From Clostridiaceae bacterium Marseille-Q4143 (GTDB lineage Bacteria > Bacillota > Clostridia > Lachnospirales > Lachnospiraceae), in contig CP073693.1 of assembly GCA_018228645.1 (NCBI GenBank), positions 434,001-498,000 of the forward strand: a DNA stretch of 64,000 nucleotides, read 5' to 3'. Within the stretch, counting starts at the first letter, position 1; each line of letters starts with the position of its first letter. A program made the position numbers and the translations under genes. Under the pieces are notes generated by a model. The model did not search any database, was not told the DNA's origin, and worked only from the letters and a program-made list of their open reading frames with translations. Below are positions 42,558 through 51,646 of this stretch, in pieces.

Positions 42558-44819
42558 ATGAATTTCACTGAAACATTACAAAACATTACCAAAAAATCTT
42601 TGTCCGATTGCAGTAATCAGGAACTGTATCTGGCACTTCTCGAAATCGTGCGTCAGAAAAGTGCTGACCGCATCCAGCCTGTTACCGGAAGGAAGCTGTA
42701 CTATATCAGTGCAGAATTTCTGATTGGAAAACTGTTATCCAACAATCTGATCAACCTTGGTCTGTACGAGGAAGCCCGCGATGCTCTGGCTGCTGCCGGC
42801 AAGAATCTGTCCGACATTGAAGAAGTCGAGCCGGAACCGTCCCTTGGAAACGGCGGTCTCGGACGTCTGGCAGCCTGCTTCCTGGATTCTCTGGCAACTT
42901 TGAATCTGCCGGGAGACGGTGTAGGTCTGCGGTATCATTTTGGTCTGTTCCATCAGTCTTTCGAAAACGGACTTCAGAACGAAAAACCAGATCCGTGGCT
43001 GACCGCCCACAGCTGGGCTGAAAAAACCGATATTACTTACCCGGTTGAGCTGGCTGGAAAAACTTATACTGCCCGCCTGTACAAACTGGCAGTTACCGGC
43101 TACGAGGGTCGTACCAATACGTTGAATCTTTTCGACCTGGATACCATCGATGAGACAATTGTCAAAGAGGGTATTTCCTTTGATAAAACAGAAATTGCCA
43201 AGAATCTGACCCTTTTCCTCTATCCGGATGATTCTGATGAGGCCGGCCGGCGTCTTCGTGTCTTCCAGCAGTATCTGATGGTTTCTGCCGGAGCCCAGCT
43301 GATTCTCGCAGAAAGTGCAGCACGAGGCTGCAATTATCATGATCTGGCAGATTATGCCGCAATCCAGATTAATGATACCCATCCGAGCATGGTGATCCCG
43401 GAGCTCATCCGCCTTCTTGAAGAAAAAGGAATTGCATTTGAAGAAGCAGTCGACATTGTGACAAAAACCTGTGCCTACACCAACCACACAATTCTGGCAG
43501 AAGCACTGGAAAAATGGCCGCGTGCTTATCTGGATTCCATCGTCCCGCAATTGATGCCGATTATCGAAAAACTGGATAAACTTGCACGCACCCGCACAGA
43601 AGATGAGACGCTTGCTGTCATTGACACTGACGATCTTGTCCATATGGCACACATGGATATCCATTTTACCCATTCTACCAATGGTGTGGCAGCTCTCCAT
43701 ACCGAAATTTTGAAAAATTCTGAGCTGCATGGTTTTTATGAGCTTTATCCTGAAAAATTTAACAACAAAACCAACGGCATTACTTTCCGCCGCTGGCTGT
43801 TAGAGTGTGATCCCAGACTTACTGCTGTACTGGAAAAACATATCGGATCCGGTTTCCGGAAAGATGCTTCCGAGCTGGAAAAACTGATGAATTTCGCAGA
43901 TGATACTGCGGTTCTCAATGAATTAACTGATGTGAAGAAGGCAAATAAAGAAGCACTTGCAGACTGGCTTCTTCGTACCCAGAATGTTGTTTTAAATACC
44001 AATGCTGTATTTGATATTCAGTCCAAACGTCTGCATGAATACAAACGTCAGCAGCTGAATCTGCTCTATTTGATTCATACTTATTATGAAATCAAAGCCG
44101 GTCATCTGCCTGCTGTCCCGCTGGTAAGCATTTTCGGTGCAAAAGCAGCGCCTGCCTATATCATTGCAAAAGACATTATTCATGCTCTGCTGACACTGTC
44201 CAAAGTAGTTGCTGCGGATCCTGAGGTTTCCAAATGGCTGCAGATTGTCTTCATTGAAAATTATAATGTTACAGCCGCCGAGAAACTGATTCCTGCCTGC
44301 GACCTGTCTGAGCAGATCAGTCTGGCATCCAAAGAAGCTTCCGGTACCGGCAACATGAAATTCATGTTAAACGGTGCATTGACCCTCGGCACTATGGATG
44401 GTGCAAATGTGGAAATCAGTGAGCAGGCTGGTGAAGATAATATTTATATCTTCGGGCAGACTTCTGATCAGGTTATCCACCGCTATGCAGCCGGAGATTA
44501 TCAGGCAATCCAGTGGTATGAAGGTGACCCAAATATCCGTCGTGCCATTGACTTCCTTATCGGTCCGGAAATGCTGGCTGCAGGTCATGAAGAAAATCTG
44601 AGCCGCCTGCATCATGAACTGATCTACAAAGACTGGTTCCAGACCCTTCCTGATTTCAACGCATATGTGGTTCGAAAAGAACAGGCGCTGAAAGATTACG
44701 CCTGCGATCCTATGGGATGGCGCCGTAAATGTCTGATCAACATTGCAAAAGCCGGCATGTTCTCAAGTGATCGTACCATTGCTGAATACAATCGTGATAT
44801 CTGGCATCTGGAAAAGTAG
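42558..44819 (+). CDS. glgP: Glycogen/alpha-glucan phosphorylase
   Basis: 753 residues, slightly short of the ~800 usual. It cleaves alpha-1,4-glucan with phosphate to glucose 1-phosphate. Signatures: [18 protein letters not shown] near residue 93, [13 protein letters not shown], and the PLP-binding region [26 protein letters not shown] near 595-620 with the Schiff-base lysine in NMKF. AAGGAGG precedes the ATG. The gene ends in an inverted repeat shared with the convergent methyltransferase gene. No glycogen synthesis genes are in view. Confidence 0.93.
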   Translation: MNFTETLQNITKKSLSDCSNQELYLALLEIVRQKSADRIQPVTGRKLYYISAEFLIGKLLSNNLINLGLYEEARDALAAAGKNLSDIEEVEPEPSLGNGGLGRLAACFLDSLATLNLPGDGVGLRYHFGLFHQSFENGLQNEKPDPWLTAHSWAEKTDITYPVELAGKTYTARLYKLAVTGYEGRTNTLNLFDLDTIDETIVKEGISFDKTEIAKNLTLFLYPDDSDEAGRRLRVFQQYLMVSAGAQLILAESAARGCNYHDLADYAAIQINDTHPSMVIPELIRLLEEKGIAFEEAVDIVTKTCAYTNHTILAEALEKWPRAYLDSIVPQLMPIIEKLDKLARTRTEDETLAVIDTDDLVHMAHMDIHFTHSTNGVAALHTEILKNSELHGFYELYPEKFNNKTNGITFRRWLLECDPRLTAVLEKHIGSGFRKDASELEKLMNFADDTAVLNELTDVKKANKEALADWLLRTQNVVLNTNAVFDIQSKRLHEYKRQQLNLLYLIHTYYEIKAGHLPAVPLVSIFGAKAAPAYIIAKDIIHALLTLSKVVAADPEVSKWLQIVFIENYNVTAAEKLIPACDLSEQISLASKEASGTGNMKFMLNGALTLGTMDGANVEISEQAGEDNIYIFGQTSDQVIHRYAAGDYQAIQWYEGDPNIRRAIDFLIGPEMLAAGHEENLSRLHHELIYKDWFQTLPDFNAYVVRKEQALKDYACDPMGWRRKCLINIAKAGMFSSDRTIAEYNRDIWHLEK

Positions 44820-44835
44820 AAGTTTACTTTTCCAG
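44808..44835. terminator. Hairpin formed by the stop regions of two convergent genes
   Basis: CTGGAAAAGTA (44808-44818) and TACTTTTCCAG (44825-44835) form an 11 bp stem with a 6-base loop. It contains the last codons of both glgP (LEK-stop) and the methyltransferase (LEK-stop). No T-run follows, so termination strength is doubtful. Confidence 0.5.
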
Positions 44836-46185
44836 CAGCGCCACTGTTTCTACGTTGGCTGACCACGGGAACATATCCACGCAGCAAGCTTTCACCAAAT
44901 GGTAACCACTCTCCTGCAGCATCTCCAGATCTCTTGCCAGACTGGTAGGTTTGCAGGAGATGTAGACCATACGCTCCACGCCATAATTGATAATCTTTCT
45001 CAGTGCTTTTGGGTTAATGCCATCTCGCGGCGGGTCCAGCACAATAAAATCCGGACGTTCTTCGATGGTATCCAGCATCTTCAGCACGTCACCTGCCAGG
45101 AACTCACAGTTGGTAAGCCCATTAAGCTTTGCATTTTCTCCTGCTGCCTTTACTGCCTCTTCCACAATCTCCACACCGATTACTTTCTTCGCCACCGGAG
45201 CAAGAATCTGAGCAATCGTACCAGTTCCGCTATAGAGATCGAAAATCACCTGATCCTTCGTCTCTCCCACATAAGATCTGGCTGTGTCATAGAGTACTTC
45301 TGCACCCAGAGAATTGGTCTGGAAGAAGGAGAAAGTAGAAATGCGGAATTTCAGCCCCAGCAGTTCCTCGTAAAAATAATCCTGTCCATAGAGGATGTCT
45401 GTCCGATCACTCTGTACCACATCTGCCAGACTGTCATTGATCGTATGAAGAATTCCTGCAAATTTTCCTTTCAGCGGAAGTGCCAGCAGGCGCTCTTTCC
45501 ATTCATTCAGATCTGGCTCCATCTGGGAAGTCGTCACCAGAGACAGAAGTATTTCTCCGGTCTTCACGGCTTTTCTTACCAGCAGATGACGGAGATATCC
45601 CTGATGGGACAGTTTATGGTAGAACGGAATCTCTTTTTCCGTAAAATAAGCAAGCGTCTCTTTTAACACTGCCCTGAAATCTTCATCTGCAATGCGGCAG
45701 CCATCTACCGTCACAATGTCATAAAAACTGCCTCTTTTGTGCATACCGAGAGCCAGTGGTCCGTCTTTTACTTCATCTCCGAAAGAGAACTCCATCTTGT
45801 TCCGGTAATCGTAATGACTGGGACTTTCCTTGATCCCCTCAAACTCATATTCATAGCCAAAGGGTACCACTGCCTGATCCAGTAGTTCCTTTACCTGATT
45901 TTTCTTCAGATCCAGCTGTGTCTCATAGGGCAAATTCTGATAAGTGCATCCGCCACAGTCTGCAAAATGAGGACATACCGGCTCGCACTCCAGAGAAGAT
46001 TTTTCCAGGACCTCCAGAATCCGTCCTTCTGCCTTTCCACTTCTTACTTTATTTACAGAGAATCGTACCTTCTGACCTGGCACTCCGTTTTTCACCACAA
46101 CTGTTTTTCCATCCATCTGAATGTGACATTTATTTGGGAATGCCACTTTTTCAATGATTCCCTCGTAAACCTGTCCTTTTTTCAT
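44824..46185 (-). CDS. TrmA/RlmD-family 23S rRNA (uracil-5-)-methyltransferase
   Basis: 453 residues. The N-terminal TRAM-like domain (1-60) is followed by a CPHFADCGGC iron-sulfur motif, the SAM-binding IFDLYSGTGTIAQILA region near 305-325, VLDPPRDGINP, and the catalytic cysteine in YISCKPTSLARDL. It methylates C5 of uracil in rRNA (position cannot be told) using S-adenosylmethionine. It stands alone, convergent with glgP. Confidence 0.9.
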   Translation of the reverse strand: MKKGQVYEGIIEKVAFPNKCHIQMDGKTVVVKNGVPGQKVRFSVNKVRSGKAEGRILEVLEKSSLECEPVCPHFADCGGCTYQNLPYETQLDLKKNQVKELLDQAVVPFGYEYEFEGIKESPSHYDYRNKMEFSFGDEVKDGPLALGMHKRGSFYDIVTVDGCRIADEDFRAVLKETLAYFTEKEIPFYHKLSHQGYLRHLLVRKAVKTGEILLSLVTTSQMEPDLNEWKERLLALPLKGKFAGILHTINDSLADVVQSDRTDILYGQDYFYEELLGLKFRISTFSFFQTNSLGAEVLYDTARSYVGETKDQVIFDLYSGTGTIAQILAPVAKKVIGVEIVEEAVKAAGENAKLNGLTNCEFLAGDVLKMLDTIEERPDFIVLDPPRDGINPKALRKIINYGVERMVYISCKPTSLARDLEMLQESGYHLVKACCVDMFPWSANVETVALLEK

Positions 46186-46217
46186 GTCTGTTTTTCCTTT
46201 CTTTCCTCATATTCCGG

Positions 46218-46287
46218 GACAAAATAAGCTCCTTCCACCCAACTGCTGCACGCAACCGGACGTGCCAACGGGATAGAAGGAGCTTAT
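46218..46287 (-). terminator. Long hairpin terminator of the acidic membrane protein gene
   Basis: ATAAGCTCCTTC (46224-46235) pairs with GAAGGAGCTTAT (46276-46287) around an internally structured 40-base loop, followed by TTTGTC on the minus strand. Confidence 0.65.
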
Positions 46288-46307
46288 CTGTGCATCACAT
46301 TGAATGA

Positions 46308-46601
46308 TTATTCTTCCGTGTCTTTCTCTTCTTCCTCTTCTTCGTCGTCAAAGAAATCGTCGTCATCATCATAATCGTCATAATCATCGTCGAAATCTTC
46401 GTCAAAGTCTTCCAGATAATCCGGTGTAAAGAAGCGGTATACCGCATAGGCAATACCTGCTACTGCAAGTACAGCTCCAAGGGTGATCGCAACCCACATC
46501 AGAACATTGCTTTTCTTCTCTTCTTCTTTCTTAATGTGAAGCAGTTCCCCCAACAGTTCATTGGTCTTTGCTGAGTTAATTAAATCCTCTACACGATTCA
46601 T
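46308..46601 (-). CDS. Small membrane protein with extreme acidic tail
   Basis: 97 residues: a short charged N-terminus, one membrane helix (about 35-57, VLMWVAITLGAVLAVAGIAYA), and a C-terminal tail of almost only Asp, Glu, Tyr and Phe (from about 65). The family is not recognised. It lies downstream of pcrA on the same strand. The tail could bind divalent cations or basic proteins, which is speculation. Confidence 0.7.
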   Translation of the reverse strand: MNRVEDLINSAKTNELLGELLHIKKEEEKKSNVLMWVAITLGAVLAVAGIAYAVYRFFTPDYLEDFDEDFDDDYDDYDDDDDFFDDEEEEEEKDTEE

Positions 46602-46681
46602 GGCGGATACCTCTTTTCTGTTTTAATTAGCTATTAGTATAGCATATATTCTCAGGATTTGCAATTTCCGCTTATCCTATG

Positions 46682-48898
46682 TCAGACTTTTTTGAGTTTT
46701 GCAAAAGATGCAAACATGCGCTTGACCCCATATTTTTCAAAATCTACTTTAACCTCAAAATCACGGCCACCATCCTGAATCTCCAGCACAGTTCCCTGTC
46801 CGAATTTGATATGCGACACCGTATCTCCCACGGTATAATCCAGATTGTCGGCTTTCACCACCTTAAACTCTTTTGGATCAAAGGTTTTGGTCTTAAACGC
46901 TTCTTTCGCCCGCTGATACGGCGTATCTTTCGGCGGCTCCTGATGCTTTGGTTCCGGCGGCACGACACTCCTCTTTCCGAGCAGTTCCGGCGGAATCTCC
47001 CTGATAAACCGTGACACATTATTAAACTGATTTTCCCCACGGATCATTCTCATTCTGGCACAGGTCAGCGTCAGTTCTTTCATGGCACGGGTAATACCCA
47101 CATAGCAAAGTCTCCGCTCTTCCTCTATTTCTTCCGTCGGATTGTCCGCTGCAATAGACATATAACTCGGGAACAGTCCGTCCTCCATGCCTGCCAGAAA
47201 TACATAGGGGAACTCCAGACCTTTGGCGCTGTGAAGGGTCATCAGAAGAACCCGGTTGTCACTCTCATCGAGACTGTCAATGTCTGCCACCAGTGCCACT
47301 TCCTCCAGGAATCCGCTCAACGTCGGATGTTCTTCAGCAGTCTCGTAAGAAACAGCCTTACTGATAAACTCATCGATATTTTCCAGACGGGCTTTGGATT
47401 CATCGGTATCTTCATCTTTCAGTTCCTGACTGTAGCCGGTCTTTTCCAGAATCTCTTCGATCAGTTCTTCCAGCTTCAGATCTGCCACCTTCAGACGCAT
47501 CTCATGGATCAGTGTCACAAAGGGCTGTATTTTCAGAAGTGCTTTTCCAAGGGATGGAATATTTTCCGCATCTTCCAATGCCTCGAAGAAACTGATACCA
47601 AGTGCCTCCGCATGGTCCTGTACCTTATTAAGTGTTACATTTCCAATACCGCGTTTGGGCACATTGATAATCCGGCGCACTGCCAGATCGTCTTTTCCAT
47701 TATCAATGGTCTTCAGATAAGCCAGAATATCTTTAATCTCTTTTCTGGAATAGAAATTGATACCGCCAATCAGTTTATATGGCACATTGGCATAAAGAAA
47801 TTTTTCCTCAAAAAGACGGGACTGGGCATTGGTACGGTACAGAATTGCAAAATCCTTATACTCTGCTTCCCCGCTTCTTACTTTCTTCCTGATCTCCCCG
47901 GTAATATATTCCGCCTCATCATAACCATTCTGAAACTGCTGAAAATATACCGGCTCGCCTTCTTCATTTTCTGTCCAGAGTGCTTTTTCTTTTCTTCCTC
48001 TGTTGTGGGCAATCACTGCATTGGCCGTATCCAGAATATGCTTCGTAGAACGGTAATTCTGCTCCAGTTTGACTACTTCCGCATCGGGAAATACATGTTC
48101 AAAATCCAGAATATTCTGAATATTTGCTCCGCGGAACTTGTAGATGGACTGGTCATCATCACCTACCACGCACAGATTGTGATATTTACCGGCCAGAATG
48201 CTGATCAGCTTAAACTGTACTGTATTGGTATCCTGATACTCATCTACCATAATGTAGCGGAACCGTTCCTGATAGTATTCCAGTACATCCGGACAGCTCT
48301 GAAACAATTCCACTGCCTTCACCAGCAGATCGTCAAAATCCAGTGCATTGTTCTTCTTCAATTCCTTCTGGTATTCCAGATAAGCATCTGCCATTTTCTC
48401 CTGACGAAAATCTCCCTTTGCCTGAAGTTTGAATTCATTTGGGGAAATATATTCGTTTTTCGCGCGGGAAATGACACTCAATACCGCACGCTCTTTGTAA
48501 AGTTTCGGATCCAGTTCCAGTCTTCTGCAGACGTCTTTCACGACGGTCTTTTGATCTTCTGTATCATAAATCGTAAAATTCGTGTCATATCCCAGCCGGT
48601 CAATATGTCTCCGCAAAATGCGGACGCATGCCGAATGGAATGTGCTCACCCACACGCTCTCGGAACCGTATCCCACGATACGATCCACACGTTCCCGCAT
48701 CTCACCTGCCGCCTTATTCGTAAAGGTAATGGCAAGAATATTCCATGGATTTACTCCGCAATCTTCTATCAGATGAGCAATTCTGTATGTCAGAACCCTG
48801 GTCTTTCCTGATCCTGCACCTGCCAGAATCAAAAGCGGACCTTCCGTACATAATACCGCCTGCTCCTGTTCTCTGTTTAATGTTCCCGTATCACTCAT
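46682..48898 (-). CDS. pcrA: ATP-dependent DNA helicase PcrA/UvrD
   Basis: 738 residues of the SF1A helicase family. Motif I LAGAGSGKTRVLT (about 25-37), motif Ia ITFTNKAAGEMRERV, motif II VDEYQDTN, motif III GDDDQSIYKFRGA, motif IV QNYRST, motif V TLHSAKGLEFPYVF and motif VI ERRLCYVGITRA are all intact. The C-terminal region with VGDTVSHIKFGQGTV is the RNA polymerase-binding Tudor-like domain typical of PcrA. It acts in repair and in removing obstacles from DNA. The promoter is at 48932-48960. Confidence 0.95.
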   Translation of the reverse strand: MSDTGTLNREQEQAVLCTEGPLLILAGAGSGKTRVLTYRIAHLIEDCGVNPWNILAITFTNKAAGEMRERVDRIVGYGSESVWVSTFHSACVRILRRHIDRLGYDTNFTIYDTEDQKTVVKDVCRRLELDPKLYKERAVLSVISRAKNEYISPNEFKLQAKGDFRQEKMADAYLEYQKELKKNNALDFDDLLVKAVELFQSCPDVLEYYQERFRYIMVDEYQDTNTVQFKLISILAGKYHNLCVVGDDDQSIYKFRGANIQNILDFEHVFPDAEVVKLEQNYRSTKHILDTANAVIAHNRGRKEKALWTENEEGEPVYFQQFQNGYDEAEYITGEIRKKVRSGEAEYKDFAILYRTNAQSRLFEEKFLYANVPYKLIGGINFYSRKEIKDILAYLKTIDNGKDDLAVRRIINVPKRGIGNVTLNKVQDHAEALGISFFEALEDAENIPSLGKALLKIQPFVTLIHEMRLKVADLKLEELIEEILEKTGYSQELKDEDTDESKARLENIDEFISKAVSYETAEEHPTLSGFLEEVALVADIDSLDESDNRVLLMTLHSAKGLEFPYVFLAGMEDGLFPSYMSIAADNPTEEIEEERRLCYVGITRAMKELTLTCARMRMIRGENQFNNVSRFIREIPPELLGKRSVVPPEPKHQEPPKDTPYQRAKEAFKTKTFDPKEFKVVKADNLDYTVGDTVSHIKFGQGTVLEIQDGGRDFEVKVDFEKYGVKRMFASFAKLKKV

Positions 48899-48931
48899 TG
48901 GGAATCCTCCTTATCCGCCTGCTTTTTCATA

Positions 48932-48960
48932 ACTATAGCATAAGAACAGGTGTTTGACAA
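48932..48960 (-). promoter_or_regulatory. Promoter of pcrA
   Basis: TTGTCA (48955-48960), 17-base spacer, TATAGT (48932-48937) on the minus strand. Confidence 0.65.
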
Positions 48961-48989
48961 TTGCTTTCCCCCGGCAAACCCTCTATAAT
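48961..48989 (+). promoter_or_regulatory. Candidate divergent promoter of the small membrane protein gene
   Basis: TTGCTT (48961-48966), 17-base spacer, TATAAT (48984-48989), directly adjoining the -35 of pcrA. Confidence 0.45.
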
Positions 48990-49021
48990 AAAATCAGCTT
49001 TTCAGAAAGGAATTTTTCCAT

Positions 49022-49249
49022 ATGTATCAGAAATTAAAACGCATTCTGGCTCTGACAGCCGTTGTCATTATTTTACTGTTATATGCAGCCACCTTTGTAC
49101 TTTCCCTGCTTCCGGGCGATCAGGCGAAAGACCTTCTCATGGTATCCATCGTAGCCACTGTGGTCATCCCGGTGCTTCTCTATATTTACCTGTGGCTGTT
49201 CCGCCTGTTTAAGGGTGACGGCAAAGATCAGAACGATCCCGAAAAATAG
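49022..49249 (+). CDS. Small two-helix membrane protein
   Basis: 75 residues with two hydrophobic helices (about 8-29 and 39-62) and charged ends. AGAAAGGA lies upstream of the ATG. The family is not recognised. It precedes the NMT1-type lipoprotein by 67 bases and may share its transcript. Confidence 0.7.
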   Translation: MYQKLKRILALTAVVIILLLYAATFVLSLLPGDQAKDLLMVSIVATVVIPVLLYIYLWLFRLFKGDGKDQNDPEK

Positions 49250-49316
49250 GCATTCTGCACACAACTGTTTCTTCCGCATATATTACACTATAAATTTCTG
49301 CAGAAGGAATGAGATC

Positions 49317-50333
49317 ATGAAAAAATGGTTTTGTCTCATGCTGTCCGCGCTTACTGCCCTTTCTCTGGGCGGATGCGGCGGACAGGAATCACCCTCCGGC
49401 ACTTCGCTGACTCCGGTTACACTCAACGAAGTAGCCCATTCTATCTTCTATGCTCCCCAGTATGTGGCAATTGAAAACGGTTATTTCAAGGACGAAGGAA
49501 TCGACCTGACCCTGGTCACCGGTTTCGGTGCCGACAAAACTGCTACCGCCGTTATCTCCGGTGAGGCGGACATTGGTTTCATGGGCAGCGAATCTTCCAT
49601 TTATATTTACAATCAAAATCCAGACGATTATCTGGTCAATTTTGCACAACTGACCCAGCGGGCCGGTAACTTTCTTGTATCCCGGACTCCCATTGATAAT
49701 TTCCAATGGAAAGATCTGAAGGGTACGTATGTGTATGGCGGAAGAGCCGGCGGCATGCCGGAGATGGTATTTGAATTCATACTGAAGAAAAATGGCATCG
49801 ATCCTGCTGCTGACCTGACCATCGACCAGAGTATCGATTTTGGTTCCACCGCTGCTGCCTTTACCGGAAATGGTTCTCCGGCAGATTATACAGTTGAATT
49901 TGAGCCTGCCGCTACTGCACTTGAGCAGGAAGGAAAGGGCTATGTCGTTGCTTCTCTCGGCGAAGCCTCCGGCTACGTACCATACACTGCCTACAGTACA
50001 AAACAGAGCTACCTTGCTGCTCATCCTGATCTTCTGCAGGCCTTCACCAATGCCCTTCAGAAGGGTATGGATTACGTCCAGACCCATACCCCGGAGGAAA
50101 TTGCAAAAGTCATTCAGCCTCAGTTTGCAGAGACCGACCTTGATACCATCACTGCCATCGTCACCCGATACTATGAGCAGGATACATGGAAAAGTGATCT
50201 GATCTTTGAGCAGAGCAGCTTTGATCTTTTACAGAATATTCTGAAAGAAGCAGGGGAACTGCCTGCATGGACACCTTATGAAGATCTGGTAACCACTACC
50301 TTTGCTGCAGAAGCTTCTGAATCCGCTCACTAA
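49317..50333 (+). CDS. NMT1/THI5-like substrate-binding lipoprotein
   Basis: 338 residues from the ATG at 49317 behind AGAAGGAATGAG. The signal peptide ends in the lipobox LSLGGC. The mature part has the SsuA/THI5 pattern VTLNEVAHSIFYAPQYVAIENGYFKDEGIDL and a GYFKDEGI element common to sulfonate, nitrate and pyrimidine binding proteins. It should be anchored outside the membrane and deliver a small anion or pyrimidine to an ABC importer. No permease or ATPase gene is adjacent, so the partner is elsewhere or absent. Confidence 0.85.
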   Translation: MKKWFCLMLSALTALSLGGCGGQESPSGTSLTPVTLNEVAHSIFYAPQYVAIENGYFKDEGIDLTLVTGFGADKTATAVISGEADIGFMGSESSIYIYNQNPDDYLVNFAQLTQRAGNFLVSRTPIDNFQWKDLKGTYVYGGRAGGMPEMVFEFILKKNGIDPAADLTIDQSIDFGSTAAAFTGNGSPADYTVEFEPAATALEQEGKGYVVASLGEASGYVPYTAYSTKQSYLAAHPDLLQAFTNALQKGMDYVQTHTPEEIAKVIQPQFAETDLDTITAIVTRYYEQDTWKSDLIFEQSSFDLLQNILKEAGELPAWTPYEDLVTTTFAAEASESAH

Positions 50334-50407
50334 TCTTCCAAAATGTTGATCCCGGTATGATATTTTCTCCGCTCGGATTTTCATGTAGTTTTAATAACCA
50401 TATCACT

Positions 50408-50436
50408 TGACTTTCTTTTCCGTATCTATTATAATT
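50408..50436 (+). promoter_or_regulatory. Promoter of the FabK/NMO-like gene
   Basis: TTGACT (50408-50413), 17-base spacer, TATAAT (50431-50436). Confidence 0.75.
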
Positions 50437-50455
50437 ATTTTGATAATCAAAATAA
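50437..50455. promoter_or_regulatory. FabT-like palindromic operator
   Basis: A perfect 19-base palindrome, TATTTTGATAATCAAAATA, starts right after the -10 box. The TTTGATNATCAAA core is the type bound by the MarR-family fatty acid regulator FabT. Confidence 0.6.
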
Positions 50456-50489
50456 CATTCAAAGGGCAACTGCCCGGAAAAGAGTACTT

Positions 50490-51584
50490 ATGAAAGTAAA
50501 ACCGTTACAGATTGGAAATAAAATTGCAAGACTGCCACTGATTCAGGGTGGCATGGGCGTTGGCGTCAGCCTGTCCCGACTGGCAGGTGCCGTGGCAAAA
50601 GCCGGTGGAGTCGGCATCATCTCCACCGCGCAGATTGGATTTGAGGAACCGGATTTTGCAGAAGATTCCAAAACCGCCAACCTGCGCGCCATGAGACAGG
50701 AATTGGAAAAGGCAAGAACCATTGCACGAGATGTGGATGGCAAATGTCCGGGACTGGTGGGATTCAACATTATGGTCGCCACCCGCGATTATGAAGATTA
50801 TGTGAGAACCGCCGCCGACGCAGGTGCAGATGTCATCATCTCCGGTGCCGGACTTCCTGTGGATATGCCTGCATATGTGGAAGGCACCGATACAAAGATC
50901 GCGCCCATCGTCTCCTCTGAGAAAGCTGCCCGCATTATTCTGAAACGCTGGGATAAACGTTTTCACCGTACCGCAGATTTTCTCGTCATTGAAGGTGCTC
51001 ATGCCGGAGGACATCTCGGTTTTTCCAAAGAGCAGCTCTCCCATCTCTATGAGTCGGATTACGACAGCCAGTATGATGAAGAAATCCGCCGCATTATCAC
51101 CTGTGCAAAAGAATATGCAGATAAATATCAGACGTCCATTCCGGTCGTCGTGGCTGGCGGAATTATGAATGAAAACCAGGTCCGCCATGTACTGGAACTG
51201 GGTGCTGACGGTATTCAGGTGGCAACACCCTTTGTCACCACCGAGGAATGCGACGCCGCAGATGCATTCAAACAGGCCTATGTAGATGCACGTCCGGAGG
51301 ATATTGAGATCGTCACCAGCCCGGTCGGTATGCCCGCAAGAGCCATCCACAATCCATTTCTCGAAAAAATCAGCCATGGCAAGGAATGCATCACAAAATG
51401 CTACCGCTGTCTGGAAAAATGTAATCCGAAAGAAGCTCCTTACTGCATTACGCAGGCATTAATCCGTGCGGTAAAAGGAGATGTAAACGATGGTCTTATT
51501 TTCTGCGGAGACAATGCCGCTTATCTCGATCACATCGGAACCGTTCCGGAAGTCATAAAAATGCTCTTCGGTTCTGCCGAATAG
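50490..51584 (+). CDS. FabK / nitronate monooxygenase-like FMN enzyme with C-terminal cysteine cluster
   Basis: 364 residues of the FMN-binding 2-nitropropane dioxygenase/FabK family. LPLIQGGMGVGVS starts the barrel; VIEGAHAGGHLGF (about 167-179) carries the conserved catalytic-region histidine, and VVAGGIMNENQV with GADGIQVATPFV binds phosphate. It is longer than typical FabK (~320) owing to a tail with CITKCYRCLEKC and a further APYC cysteine (about 300-318), a possible Fe-S or Zn site. The FabT-like operator favours a role in fatty acid reduction, but nitronate oxidation is equally allowed by the fold. Confidence 0.8.
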   Translation: MKVKPLQIGNKIARLPLIQGGMGVGVSLSRLAGAVAKAGGVGIISTAQIGFEEPDFAEDSKTANLRAMRQELEKARTIARDVDGKCPGLVGFNIMVATRDYEDYVRTAADAGADVIISGAGLPVDMPAYVEGTDTKIAPIVSSEKAARIILKRWDKRFHRTADFLVIEGAHAGGHLGFSKEQLSHLYESDYDSQYDEEIRRIITCAKEYADKYQTSIPVVVAGGIMNENQVRHVLELGADGIQVATPFVTTEECDAADAFKQAYVDARPEDIEIVTSPVGMPARAIHNPFLEKISHGKECITKCYRCLEKCNPKEAPYCITQALIRAVKGDVNDGLIFCGDNAAYLDHIGTVPEVIKMLFGSAE

Positions 51585-51596
51585 ACTTCAGATGTA

Positions 51597-51640
51597 CAAA
51601 AATCCCCGGAGATTTATTTTCTCCGGGGATTTCTTATATT
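51597..51640. terminator. Bidirectional terminator between convergent genes
   Basis: AAATCCCCGGAGA/TCTCCGGGGATTT stem with an 8-base loop. T-rich on the minus side (TTTTTG) and followed by TTATATTTTTG on the plus side. Confidence 0.85.
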
Positions 51641-51646
51641 TTTGTC

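Noticed and set aside
47231..48811. 526-codon plus-strand frame
   Set aside because: Antisense to pcrA, whose helicase motifs are all intact on the minus strand.
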